Below, piece by piece: positions 44,121 through 53,352 of a stretch of DNA of 64,000 nt; the first letter of the stretch is position 1, and each line of letters opens with the position of its first letter. Position numbers and translations under genes: made by a program. This stretch comes from Chitinophaga hostae (GTDB lineage: Bacteria; Bacteroidota; Bacteroidia; Chitinophagales; Chitinophagaceae). Location of the stretch: assembly GCF_018224885.1 (NCBI RefSeq), contig NZ_JAGTXB010000022.1:95267-159266 (forward strand). The letters are read 5' to 3'. The notes below the pieces were generated by a model. It saw nothing but the letters and a program-made list of their open reading frames with translations. It was not told where the DNA came from and did not search any database.

Positions 44121-47100
44121 ATGATAGAATTTTACGCCAGGGGTGTTGGCGGTTGCATGGCTGTGTCCCTGTTGATGCAGCTCTGTGTGCTGCCTGCCAG
44201 GGCTGCATCTTTGCCCGGCCCGCACAATGTATCGTATACTGCAGCGAGGAGCTGCGCCCAGGAGGAGCTCCCGCTGAAAAAGGTGCTGACCCTGCTGGAA
44301 GCACGCTACAAGGTGCGCATTAACTATACCGGCAACACCATCAAAGATATGAAAGCGGCCATGCCGGCCCCCATATCTGCCAATGTAAAAATGCTGGATT
44401 ACCTGCGCCATTTCCTGGCGCCATTAAACCTGGAAGCAGAAGAAGAGGGAACCGGCTATTTTGTGATTTACCGGAAAGAAATGCCGGCGGAGAAACCCTC
44501 CACACGCACACCGCAGCCTATTCCCTCTACACCCGAAAAACCGGCGACCCGTTTAAACGAAACCATTGCGCCTCCCCAGGAAGCGCCAGCACATCCTCCG
44601 GTAAAAGGACAGGTAACACAGGAAGACGGTATCCCCATTCCCGGCGTTACCGTCGTGGTAAAAGGGACCCGCACCGGCATACAAACGAATGCCGACGGCC
44701 GCTTCGAACTGAAAGATGTACCGGAAAATGCCATACTGGTATTTAGCTATATCGGTTATAAAACACAGGAGATAAGAGTTGGTAAACGTATGCCCGTTGC
44801 CGTTACCCTTCTCACAGATATGCAATCGCTGAAAGATGTGGTGGTAAATGGCTACCAGAATATCAAAAAAGATAACTTTACAGGGTCTGCTGTTACTATT
44901 ACGGGAGAAGAGCTAAAACGATTTAATCCGCAGAATATCCTCGCGAGTATACAATCGTTTGATCCTTCCTTTAAACTGGTGGAAAACAATATTGCCGGTT
45001 CCAATCCCAACGCATTACCCAATATCAATGTGAGAGGAACGACCTCTATGCCCTCCGGCGCCAACACCACGCTGAGCCGCAACCAGCTTAGCAGTATTAC
45101 CAACCTGCCGCTGTTCGTGATCGACGGATACCCGGTACCTGTACAAAGTATCTACGACCTCGACCCCGGCAGAATTGCTGCGGTAACCTTGCTTAAAGAC
45201 GCTGCCGCCACCGCCGTATATGGTTCCCGCGCTGCAAACGGCGTACTCGTTATCACCACCCGGCCTCCCAAAGAAGGTAAGCTTACCCTCTACTATAACT
45301 ATGAACTCAACGTTACTACGCCCGATCTGACGGCCTATCAGTTGCTGGATGGCGCACAGAAACTGGAATATGAACGACTGGCAGGGATATACCAAACCAG
45401 CGATGCCGACGATCCCGATAATCTGCAGATGCAGTATTATGCAAAACGGCGCAACGTATTGGCCGGGGTAAATACCTACTGGCTTTCGCAGCCACTCAGC
45501 ACCGACCTCGGACATAAACACGCGGTATCCCTGGAAGGAGGTACTTCCTCGCTGAAATATATCATCGACGGCCGTTATCAAACCAATGCAGGCGTGATGA
45601 AAGGCTCAGGGCGCGACCGCTACAGCCTGGCCACTAACCTGCAGTACAACCTGAATAATAATAAGGTGCTGTTCCGCAACCAGTTCACCATTTCACAGGT
45701 AAACGGACGCGAATCCCCTTACCGCGAATTTTCCAACTATGCGCGGATGAATCCGTATTATCCAAAAACAGATTCCACCAGGAAATTGCTCAGGGAAGTC
45801 GATAGCTGGAAGTTCCGCGATGCCGCAGCCGCCGGCGAAGTAAAGCTGAACACGGTACTGAATCCTATGTACGAAGCGACTATCGGCAGTTTTAATAAAT
45901 CAGAATATCTCGAGTTTATCGATGCATTTTCCGCGGAATACAACATCACCAGCGCATTAAGACTCCGCTCCGAAATTAGCCTGACAAAAAGAAAGTCTTC
46001 CGCCGATATATTTATTTCCCCACTCAGCAACGACTTTTTCGACAAAACCGGTGATGACCTGAAAGACCGCGGCACCTACACTTTCTCCAACAGGGATGAA
46101 ATGCAGCTGGATGGTAACCTGGTGCTGAACTATAATAAGGGGGTAGGAAAACACTTCTTTAATACCTCGCTGGGTATCAATATGCAGGACAGCAAATCCT
46201 CCCTGAAAGTATTCAAGGCACAGGGTTTTACCAACGACCGCTTTACAGATATCACCTTCGCCAGATCCTATGAAAAAGATAAAGCGCCTACCGGCGAAAC
46301 CTATGAAGAGAGACTGGCGGGCGCTTTTGGAAGTATCAATTACGCCTATGAAAACCGCTACCTGATGGACGCCACATTAAGAGTGGACGGTTCTTCTAAG
46401 TTCGGTGCAGACGCGCGCATGGCGCCTTTCTGGTCGTTGGGCCTGGGCTGGAATGTACATAACGAAAAATTCCTCCGGCATACCATTATCTCACAATTGA
46501 AACTAAGAGCTACCACCGGTTTAACCGGGGAAGTATCGTTCCCCGCCTACCTGTCTAACACCACGTACGAATACTACAAGGGCGACTGGTATTCCACCGG
46601 TGTGGGCGCTCATTTCAAAGCCTTTGGTAATGCGGGTCTTAAGTGGCAACGTACACGGAATTACGACCTGGGCATGGAGCTGGGCCTCCTGCACGACCGG
46701 GTATTTTTTTCTCCCCGTTATTATTATAAACTCACCAAAGATCTGCTGGCAGATATTAACGTAGCACCTTCCACTGGTTTTTATCAGTATAAAGAAAATC
46801 TCGGTGAAATGGTTAATAAAGGCTACGAATTCAATGTACGGGTAAACGTACTGCGTAAACGTGAATTGTCTGTGAATGTAAATGCCAACATGGTGCATAA
46901 TACCAATGTCATCACCAAAATTTCTAATGCGCTTAAATCTTACAATGATGATATTGACAAGCAGCAAAGTGAAAATCCCGACCTGCAATCCGTAGCCCTG
47001 CTGCGTTACAAGGAAGGACAATCTATGAATACCATTTACGCGGTAAAGTCGCTGGGTATTGATCCTGAAAACGGGAAAGAGATATTCCTGAACCCGGACG

Positions 47101-47606
47101 GCACCAAAACCTATGAATACAATGTGAAAAATACGGTACCTGTTGGTGATCAAACGCCGCAACTGGAGGGCTTTTTCGGCGGCAATGTGGTCTATAAAAA
47201 CTTTATGCTGGAAGTGAGCTTCTATACAAAATTCGGTGGTGATTATTATAATCAAACGTTGCTGGACAGGGTAGAGAATGCGGACCCAAGGTATAATGTG
47301 GATGCCCGTGTACTATCCGACCGCTGGCAACATCCGGGAGATATCACCTTTTATAAAAACATCGCGGATCAAAGTACTACACAAGCCTCTTCGCGTTTTG
47401 TACAAAAGGAAAACCGTTTGGAATTTAAAGCGGTGTACCTGTCGTACGAAGCTCCCAAAGCCCTGTACGAGCGTTTGAAAATGAAGAGCCTGCGCTTTTC
47501 GCTAAACATGAATGATATCGGCTACTGGTCTACCGTAGCTGCGGAAAGAGGTATCGACTATCCTTTTGCCCGGAGTTTCACCTTTTCCCTTCAAACAAGA
47601 TTTTAA
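44121..47606 (+). CDS. SusC/RagA-family TonB-dependent receptor with STN signalling domain (locus 2)
   Basis: 1161 residues. Signal peptide (MAVSLLMQLCVLPARAA), the STN domain (about 50-120: LPLKKVLTLLEARYKVRINY), a Pro/Thr linker (118-155), a carboxypeptidase-regulatory-like domain (VKGQVTQEDGIPIPGVTVV), the plug with SLKDVVVNGYQNI and the FVIDGYPVPVQ and LKDAAATAVYGSRAANGVL stretches, and a barrel ending SFTFSLQTRF. The STN domain makes it a signal transducer to FecR. It partners the SusD lipoprotein 12 bases downstream. Substrate unknown. Confidence 0.95.
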   Translation: MIEFYARGVGGCMAVSLLMQLCVLPARAASLPGPHNVSYTAARSCAQEELPLKKVLTLLEARYKVRINYTGNTIKDMKAAMPAPISANVKMLDYLRHFLAPLNLEAEEEGTGYFVIYRKEMPAEKPSTRTPQPIPSTPEKPATRLNETIAPPQEAPAHPPVKGQVTQEDGIPIPGVTVVVKGTRTGIQTNADGRFELKDVPENAILVFSYIGYKTQEIRVGKRMPVAVTLLTDMQSLKDVVVNGYQNIKKDNFTGSAVTITGEELKRFNPQNILASIQSFDPSFKLVENNIAGSNPNALPNINVRGTTSMPSGANTTLSRNQLSSITNLPLFVIDGYPVPVQSIYDLDPGRIAAVTLLKDAAATAVYGSRAANGVLVITTRPPKEGKLTLYYNYELNVTTPDLTAYQLLDGAQKLEYERLAGIYQTSDADDPDNLQMQYYAKRRNVLAGVNTYWLSQPLSTDLGHKHAVSLEGGTSSLKYIIDGRYQTNAGVMKGSGRDRYSLATNLQYNLNNNKVLFRNQFTISQVNGRESPYREFSNYARMNPYYPKTDSTRKLLREVDSWKFRDAAAAGEVKLNTVLNPMYEATIGSFNKSEYLEFIDAFSAEYNITSALRLRSEISLTKRKSSADIFISPLSNDFFDKTGDDLKDRGTYTFSNRDEMQLDGNLVLNYNKGVGKHFFNTSLGINMQDSKSSLKVFKAQGFTNDRFTDITFARSYEKDKAPTGETYEERLAGAFGSINYAYENRYLMDATLRVDGSSKFGADARMAPFWSLGLGWNVHNEKFLRHTIISQLKLRATTGLTGEVSFPAYLSNTTYEYYKGDWYSTGVGAHFKAFGNAGLKWQRTRNYDLGMELGLLHDRVFFSPRYYYKLTKDLLADINVAPSTGFYQYKENLGEMVNKGYEFNVRVNVLRKRELSVNVNANMVHNTNVITKISNALKSYNDDIDKQQSENPDLQSVALLRYKEGQSMNTIYAVKSLGIDPENGKEIFLNPDGTKTYEYNVKNTVPVGDQTPQLEGFFGGNVVYKNFMLEVSFYTKFGGDYYNQTLLDRVENADPRYNVDARVLSDRWQHPGDITFYKNIADQSTTQASSRFVQKENRLEFKAVYLSYEAPKALYERLKMKSLRFSLNMNDIGYWSTVAAERGIDYPFARSFTFSLQTRF

Positions 47607-47617
47607 CATCATTGCAT

Positions 47618-49084
47618 ATGAAAAAGTATTTCGTTCTGCTTGCATTGCTCACCCTTACCGTTTCCTGCAAAAAATGGCTGGACATCAAACCGCAGTCGGA
47701 GGTATCTGAAGATGATCTGTTTAGTACAGAAGATGGTTTTAAAGATGCTGTCAACGGACTTTATAGCCGTTGTACGCAGGAAGACCTGTATGGCCGCGAA
47801 CTGATGGGAGGATTACCGGATGTGCTGGCCCAGAATTATACACTGCCGGCGTTGGACCAGGTTGGCTATAAAGAGGCATCGCTGTATAATTATAAGAATA
47901 AAAGATTGATAGAGAGAAAGGACCAGGCATGGAAAGGATTATACGAGGTAATTGCCAATTGCAATATTATCCTGTCGCAGGTAGATAAAAAACAGGGCCT
48001 TCTTTCTCCTGTCAATTACAACCTGGTCAAGGGGGAAGCATTGGCAATGCGCGCTTACTGCCATTTTGATGTACTCCGTCTCTTTGCGCCTGCTGCTGCC
48101 ACCGGCGCCACGGCGAAAGCCATTCCCTATGTCACCGCTTTTACAAAAAAATCTTCCGCATTATTAACGGTAACGGCTGTACTGGATTCCGCGCTACAGG
48201 ATTTGCTGGCGGCTAAAATGCTGCTGGTAAAATCAGATCCTATTCTGCAGGCGGGTTATAAGGTAGGCTACCCGATAAAGGATTCTTCTTCGGAAGATGC
48301 AGGGGAGATGTTTGTGCAGCAACGCCGTCACCGGCTTAATTACTACGCCGTGTGCGGAGAACTGGCAAGAGTGTATCTCTATAAAAATGACAAAACAAAT
48401 GCTTTGTTATATGCCAGAGAAGTGATCAATGCCGGCAAGTTCCCCTGGACGCGGCAGGAAGATTTTCTGAATGGCGACGACGAAAAGAAAGACAGGATAC
48501 TTTATAAGGAATTGCTGTTTGGATTTTATATGCCTAATCGTTCCGGTACGCTCAATGATATGTACCGTCGTGGAGAAAATAACAGCCTCGTGGTATCCAG
48601 CATAGAAGGACAGAATATTTATGAAACCGGTGGCGTGGGAGGTGACGATTTCCGGTTTAAGCAATGGTTTAGCGAGCAGCCCGGATCAAACGGGAACTAC
48701 CTGCAACTGGATAAATACAAACGTGATGGCGACGCTAACATCCACTACCAGATGGGGCCTGCCATTCGCCTGAGCGAAATATACTATATCGCCGCGGAAT
48801 GCAGTTTTGCTGCCAGTCCCAAACAGGCATGGGATTATTTTAATGAGGTGAGATTGCACCGGGGAATAGGCCCGCGCAATACCAATGAGGCTTCAGCGGA
48901 GGTGTTTTATACTGAGTTAGTGAAAGAAGCACGTAAGGAATTTTATGGGGAAGGACAGGTATTTTATATGTACAAACGGCTGAACAGGGCAATAACAGGA
49001 GCCAACGGGAAACTGATACCTGCCGCTAACAGCATTTTTGTATTACCGCTTCCGGACGACGAAATCGCATATGGTAACCGATAA
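47618..49084 (+). CDS. RagB/SusD-family lipoprotein (locus 2)
   Basis: 488 residues from the ATG at 47618 (a TTG two codons earlier is ignored). Lipoprotein signal FVLLALLTLTVSCKKWLDIKP, then the SusD start SEVSEDDLFSTEDGFKDAVNGLYS, the TPR-like LVKGEALAMRAYCHFDVLRLFAP and the C-terminal AREVINAGKFPW and EARKEFYGEGQVFYMYKR. Surface lid of the locus 2 importer. Confidence 0.95.
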   Translation: MKKYFVLLALLTLTVSCKKWLDIKPQSEVSEDDLFSTEDGFKDAVNGLYSRCTQEDLYGRELMGGLPDVLAQNYTLPALDQVGYKEASLYNYKNKRLIERKDQAWKGLYEVIANCNIILSQVDKKQGLLSPVNYNLVKGEALAMRAYCHFDVLRLFAPAAATGATAKAIPYVTAFTKKSSALLTVTAVLDSALQDLLAAKMLLVKSDPILQAGYKVGYPIKDSSSEDAGEMFVQQRRHRLNYYAVCGELARVYLYKNDKTNALLYAREVINAGKFPWTRQEDFLNGDDEKKDRILYKELLFGFYMPNRSGTLNDMYRRGENNSLVVSSIEGQNIYETGGVGGDDFRFKQWFSEQPGSNGNYLQLDKYKRDGDANIHYQMGPAIRLSEIYYIAAECSFAASPKQAWDYFNEVRLHRGIGPRNTNEASAEVFYTELVKEARKEFYGEGQVFYMYKRLNRAITGANGKLIPAANSIFVLPLPDDEIAYGNR

Positions 49085-49094
49085 AATAAAGCAC

Positions 49095-49934
49095 ATGAAA
49101 AAAACAATTGCAATAAGCATATGGGGCTGGGTGTTGCTGGTGGCATGCAGCAAGCAACATGACCTGACCTATCAGTTACCTGATAATATTTATTTTGATT
49201 TCACCAATGAGGTAAAGCATACACGGGTCGACAGCTTCTTTTTTTCTTTTGCGCTGTACCCTGACCGAACTACAGACACGCTCTACCTGCCGGTGAGGAT
49301 ATCCGGCAAGCGGGTATCTGCCGACAGGTGGTTTAAAATAAAAATAGTGGATGCTGCTACTACCGCCATAGCGGGTACGCATTACAAAGCGTTGGACACT
49401 GCCTACAGGATGCCGGCAGATTCCGGTACTGCCAGGGTACCGGTAATCCTGTTTGGAACAGACCCGGCGTTGCTGAAAAAGTCAGTCACCATTAAGCTGC
49501 AGATCATTGCATCCGGTGATTTGCTGAATACATTCCCGGCACTGGATACCGCAAAAATCACTTTTTCCAACCGGCTGGAACAGCCTGCCTGGTGGGTGGT
49601 TTGGAGAGGCGAGCTGGGAGAATACTCGCGGATAAAATATGAGCTGTTTATCCGCACTTCGGGCACCGTTGATTTGCCGCTGGATCAGAGCGACTGGCAG
49701 TCGATTCCGCAAACTCTTTATTTTATCCGCCGGTTCCGTGCTTTCCTGGTTGATCCTATTAACCGTGCAGTGGATTATGAAGATCAGGGATATGCTATTG
49801 GCAAAGATACATCCGGCAATTTTTATTTCTATAATAAAGGTAACAACACACAACAGTATCCGCTGGAATATAATGCCGCCGACGGGAAGTATTATTTCCG
49901 TGATGAAAATGGTAACCGTATTGTACCGCAATGA
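49095..49934 (+). CDS. DUF4843 lipoprotein (locus 2)
   Basis: 279 residues from the ATG at 49095, which gives the lipoprotein signal ISIWGWVLLVACSKQ; an earlier ATG in the same frame lies inside the SusD gene. It has the DUF4843 outline: DSFFFSFALYPDRTTDTLYLPVRISGK, then IAGTHYKALDTAYRMPADSGTARVPVILF. DUF4843 proteins follow SusD in many Bacteroidota operons and probably help bind substrate at the surface. It ends with an ATGA overlap with the next gene. Confidence 0.85.
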   Translation: MKKTIAISIWGWVLLVACSKQHDLTYQLPDNIYFDFTNEVKHTRVDSFFFSFALYPDRTTDTLYLPVRISGKRVSADRWFKIKIVDAATTAIAGTHYKALDTAYRMPADSGTARVPVILFGTDPALLKKSVTIKLQIIASGDLLNTFPALDTAKITFSNRLEQPAWWVVWRGELGEYSRIKYELFIRTSGTVDLPLDQSDWQSIPQTLYFIRRFRAFLVDPINRAVDYEDQGYAIGKDTSGNFYFYNKGNNTQQYPLEYNAADGKYYFRDENGNRIVPQ

Positions 49935-51367
49935 TCAAAAACATTTCGCACATGAAACATGTACTTTTATATATCGCCGGCATCCTGGTATTATTAACAG
50001 GCTGCTACAAGGACAAAGGCAACTACGATTACCATCCGCTGAAAGAGCCGGTTGTCAGCAATTTTGATACAGCCTATAACGCGGTGGTAGGGGATAGCTT
50101 TATTATTGCACCCAAAATCGTACTTGGTTCCGGGAATACGAAATATACCGGTTTATGGAAGATCAGTATACCGGGACAAATGGGTACACAGGATTACACC
50201 GGGCAGGAACTGAGGATTGTATTTGGTTTGGGCGCCTCCCGTTTTCCGGCTGTCTTTATTGTTTATGACAGCACAACGGAAATGAAATATTACTACAAAT
50301 TTGTGATCAATGGCACTACTGCCTTTGCCAGGGGTACTATTGTGCTGAGTGATAATGGAAGTGCTTCTGCTATTTCTTTTGTAAAGGAAGACGGAAAAGT
50401 ACAGCCTGATGTATACCGCGATATTAATCACGATACTTTGCCGGCCGGGGCGTTACAACTGATGATGATGCAGAATGCAAACTACGGCAACCTGATCACC
50501 TCTTACTGGGCGCTTTTCAGCAGTGGCAGCGGCGGCGTGCAGCTGGATCCCAACAACCTGAAGAAGATGAAAACATTGCCGGATAATTTTTATGCGAAAC
50601 CTGGTCCTTTGCAGGTGCAGGCGTTTATTCCTAATACGATGGGCGTGCCTACGGGTATTATGAACCGGCATTTGTATGTGGGTGCTACAGAAACGGCGCC
50701 ATTTGCCACTTATTACGGTTATTTTGGGGTACCGCTGGCGGGTAACTATTCCCTGGGGCGGGCTATTATTGCCAATACACCGGAAACCAACGGCTATTAC
50801 CTGGGGTTTGAGGAAACAAAGCAAAAGTTTGTGCGGATGGACTGGAGAACTTACCTGGATACAAATTATGTGGTAAAGGATTCCATGTTTACGCCAAAGA
50901 ACCTTAAAATGAACGTGATGTATATGGCGCGTTTTAGTGATAACGATTGTTATGCTTTCTGCGATAGCGCTGGGGCTATTCGTGAGCTGCGGTTTGCGCT
51001 GGAGTTTATCAGTAATGGCAAGGATCCTGTTTTTCATGCACTGTTGAAACGGAAACCTGTTATAGCAGATAAGATCAGTGCTGCCACTTTATGGGCTCCT
51101 TCGCCAGTGGGGGTATTTTATTTTGCGAGTGGTGATAAATTGTATCGCTACAACCCGCTGAATAATGATGTGAAGGAATTAGCCACCGGTTTTGCGGGTA
51201 AACCAATCAGCATGCTTAAACTGCAGAACAGCGGTAACTTACTATTGGTGGGTGTAAGCGGAAGCATTTATTACCTGGATGTAAGCACTGGGCATATGGG
51301 GGAGAAGATCAGGCAGGTGGATGGTATCCCGGGATCGCCTAAAGATGTGATTGTGCGGGCGCAGTAG
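49931..51367 (+). CDS. PKD-like family lipoprotein (locus 2)
   Basis: 478 residues, start at 49931 by ATGA overlap with the preceding stop; an ATG at 49952 gives a shorter, more usual signal (HVLLYIAGILVLLTGCYKDKGNYDYH). The N-terminal half has a PKD/immunoglobulin-like beta domain (SNFDTAYNAVVGDSFIIAPKI) and the C-terminal half looks like a beta-propeller (FYFASGDKLYRYNPLNNDVKELATG). The family is typical of the last position in SusC/SusD/DUF4843 operons. Surface-exposed binding role inferred. Confidence 0.85.
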   Translation: MIKNISHMKHVLLYIAGILVLLTGCYKDKGNYDYHPLKEPVVSNFDTAYNAVVGDSFIIAPKIVLGSGNTKYTGLWKISIPGQMGTQDYTGQELRIVFGLGASRFPAVFIVYDSTTEMKYYYKFVINGTTAFARGTIVLSDNGSASAISFVKEDGKVQPDVYRDINHDTLPAGALQLMMMQNANYGNLITSYWALFSSGSGGVQLDPNNLKKMKTLPDNFYAKPGPLQVQAFIPNTMGVPTGIMNRHLYVGATETAPFATYYGYFGVPLAGNYSLGRAIIANTPETNGYYLGFEETKQKFVRMDWRTYLDTNYVVKDSMFTPKNLKMNVMYMARFSDNDCYAFCDSAGAIRELRFALEFISNGKDPVFHALLKRKPVIADKISAATLWAPSPVGVFYFASGDKLYRYNPLNNDVKELATGFAGKPISMLKLQNSGNLLLVGVSGSIYYLDVSTGHMGEKIRQVDGIPGSPKDVIVRAQ

Positions 51368-51372
51368 AAAGA

Positions 51373-51409
51373 TTTGACTGCAGGGATTTGGAGGACCCCT
51401 GCAGTCAAA
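51373..51409. terminator. bidirectional terminator at the end of locus 2
   Basis: A 13-bp stem TTTGACTGCAGGG / CCCTGCAGTCAAA with an 11-base loop, between convergent genes. Confidence 0.85.
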
Positions 51410-51412
51410 ATG

Positions 51413-52726
51413 TTATTCGGTGGCCCATTTGTCGCGGTCATCCATGCTGAATTTCCATGGAGCCATGTTATTTTCGATGTTGCTGAACATGCCGGTCCAT
51501 TCTGCCGGAGCGCTGGATTCTTCCATTACCAGGTGGCGGCGCAGTTGCAGGATAATATCCAGTGGACTGATGCTCACCGGGCATTCCTCTACGCAGGCGT
51601 TACAGGTGGTGCAGGCGCGTAATTCTTCTTCCGAGATATAATCACGCAATAATGTTTTCTGATCGTCGGTAAAGCTGCCGTTGGCTTTAATATTGCGACC
51701 CACTTCTTCGAGGCGGTCGCGGGTATCCATCATAATTTTGCGGGGCGACAGGAGTTTGCCGGTGATGTTAGCCGGACAGGCGGCGCTGCAGCGGCCGCAT
51801 TCTGTACAGCTATAGGCATCCAGCAGGTTTTTCCAGGTAAGGTCCATCACGTCTTTGGCGCCAAACTTAGGCATGGCATCGGCGGCCGGTGCATTGGCTG
51901 CCAGTTCAGGTTGCAACATCAGTTGTACCTCATGTTGTACGGCCGGCATATTTTCCATTTCTCCTTTGGGCTCCAGGCTGGCAAAGTAGGCGTTTGGAAA
52001 GGCCAGGATAATATGCAGGTGTTTGGAATAAGGCAGGTAGTTGAGGAAAGCCAGCACGCCGGCGATGTGCAGCCACCAGCAACCGCGCTCCACTGCTTCC
52101 AGTGAACCGTCGGACAGGCCGCTGAGCAGCGGGGAGAGCATCCCTGAAATCCAGAATGGGCCGGTAGGAAGGTAGTGGGCAACGCCTCTTGCCTGCAGTA
52201 CCTGGTCGGCAGTGTTCATGGTAAGAAATAATCCCATCAGTACAATTTCCGTAATCAGGATATAGTTGGCATCTGACCGCGGCCAACCATCAAGATCTTT
52301 ACTGATAAAGCGTTTCAACTTTAAAATATTTCTGCGTACCAGGAATATGGCGCAACCGGTGATGACCAGTACAGCCAATACTTCAAATAAACCGATGAGT
52401 ACCGGGTATAAGCTGCCCAATACGGGAACGAATAAACGATGTGTGCCGAGGATACCGTCCAGGATAATTTCCAGGATTTCCAGGTTGATGATCAGAAATC
52501 CGGCATAAACAAAAAAGTGCAGTACGGCTACCAGTGGATTACGGAACATTTTTTTCTGGCCGAAAGCCAGCAGCAGGAGGTTTTTCCAACGCCTGTCAGG
52601 ATGGTCACTGAGGTCTTTGTCCCTTCCCAACAGGATGTTTTTCCTTATCCGGCCTGCCTTTTGGGCAAAAAGATATACCGCTGCCCCAAATAGGATTACA
52701 AATAATAGTTCTTGTACAATTCGCAT
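51413..52726 (-). CDS. membrane 4Fe-4S dicluster protein (heterodisulfide-reductase-like, HdrD/E-type fusion)
   Basis: 437 residues. Six membrane segments in the first 260 residues (for example LLFVILFGAAVYLFAQ, LIGLFEVLAVLVITGCAIFLV and YILITEIVLMGLFLTM), with histidines placed for heme or quinone contact. The cytosolic C-terminus has two ferredoxin motifs: CTECGRCSAACPAN and CTTCNACVEECPVS. It should pass electrons to the CCG-domain protein at 41329, from which it is separated by the inserted SusC/D locus 2. Confidence 0.9.
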   Translation of the reverse strand: MRIVQELLFVILFGAAVYLFAQKAGRIRKNILLGRDKDLSDHPDRRWKNLLLLAFGQKKMFRNPLVAVLHFFVYAGFLIINLEILEIILDGILGTHRLFVPVLGSLYPVLIGLFEVLAVLVITGCAIFLVRRNILKLKRFISKDLDGWPRSDANYILITEIVLMGLFLTMNTADQVLQARGVAHYLPTGPFWISGMLSPLLSGLSDGSLEAVERGCWWLHIAGVLAFLNYLPYSKHLHIILAFPNAYFASLEPKGEMENMPAVQHEVQLMLQPELAANAPAADAMPKFGAKDVMDLTWKNLLDAYSCTECGRCSAACPANITGKLLSPRKIMMDTRDRLEEVGRNIKANGSFTDDQKTLLRDYISEEELRACTTCNACVEECPVSISPLDIILQLRRHLVMEESSAPAEWTGMFSNIENNMAPWKFSMDDRDKWATE

Positions 52727-52776
52727 TATCTCAGATTTGACTCCCTAATTTAGGGCTTTTTTAGATGGGAGCAGTA

Positions 52777-52815
52777 TTGTTTCAGCTTTTAGCTTTTAGC
52801 CTTTGTCTTTTAGCT
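52777..52815. repeat. CTTTTAGC microrepeat
   Basis: Four degenerate CTTTTAGC copies just before the phosphoribosyltransferase promoter. Similar in style to the other short word repeats of this window. Confidence 0.5.
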
Positions 52816-52836
52816 TTCCGCTCCGGAAGAATTTCT

Positions 52837-52844
52837 TATTTTTG
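52837..52844 (+). promoter_or_regulatory. -7 element (TATTTTTG) of the phosphoribosyltransferase gene
   Basis: Exact TAnnTTTG, five bases before the ATG at 52850, predicting an mRNA with little or no leader. Confidence 0.5.
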
Positions 52845-52849
52845 CTGGC

Positions 52850-53347
52850 ATGGAAAGCAGGAACATCATTCTTACACAGGATATCATTCAAAAGAAAATT
52901 GAACGCATCGCTTATGAAATCTATGAGCTGAACAGCGATGGCACTGATATTATTTTAGCCGGCATCTGGGACCGTGGCGTGATCATCGCCCATAAGATTG
53001 CAGCTATACTGGAACAGATATCTCCCCTGAAAACCCATATCATAGAGCTGCGGCTGGATAAACAGCATCCCGGTGACGTAGCTGTTTCTGAAGACATTGA
53101 CTTCAATGATAAGGTAATTGTGGTAGTAGATGATGTTGCCAACTCCGGCCGCACCATGCTGTATGCGCTGAAACCGCTCCTGAAATTCCTTCCCAAAAAA
53201 ATCCAGACAGCCGTGTTGGTGGACCGTAAGCATAAATCTTTCCCGTTGTCGGTCGATTTTGTTGGTTATTCGCTGGCTACTACCTTACAGGATATGGTAT
53301 TGGTAGAGATGAACGGAGAGGAGATCATTTCCGCTTACTTCGAGTAA
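52850..53347 (+). CDS. PyrR-like phosphoribosyltransferase
   Basis: 165 residues, type I phosphoribosyltransferase fold. The PRPP loop is VVVDDVANSGRTM (about 91-103, Asp94/Asp95), the flexible-loop area VAVSEDIDF, and the hood LVDRKHKSFPLSVDFVGYSL. The family includes PyrR (UMP-dependent attenuator and weak uracil phosphoribosyltransferase); Bacteroidota copies of this size are usually annotated so. No pyr genes or attenuator are next to it, so attenuation is unproven. Confidence 0.82.
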   Translation: MESRNIILTQDIIQKKIERIAYEIYELNSDGTDIILAGIWDRGVIIAHKIAAILEQISPLKTHIIELRLDKQHPGDVAVSEDIDFNDKVIVVVDDVANSGRTMLYALKPLLKFLPKKIQTAVLVDRKHKSFPLSVDFVGYSLATTLQDMVLVEMNGEEIISAYFE

Positions 53348-53352
53348 CTTCA

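Noticed and set aside
44121..47606. Long antisense frames opposite the locus 2 SusC gene
   Set aside because: They lack signal peptides, motifs and start context and are explained by the coding strand's composition.
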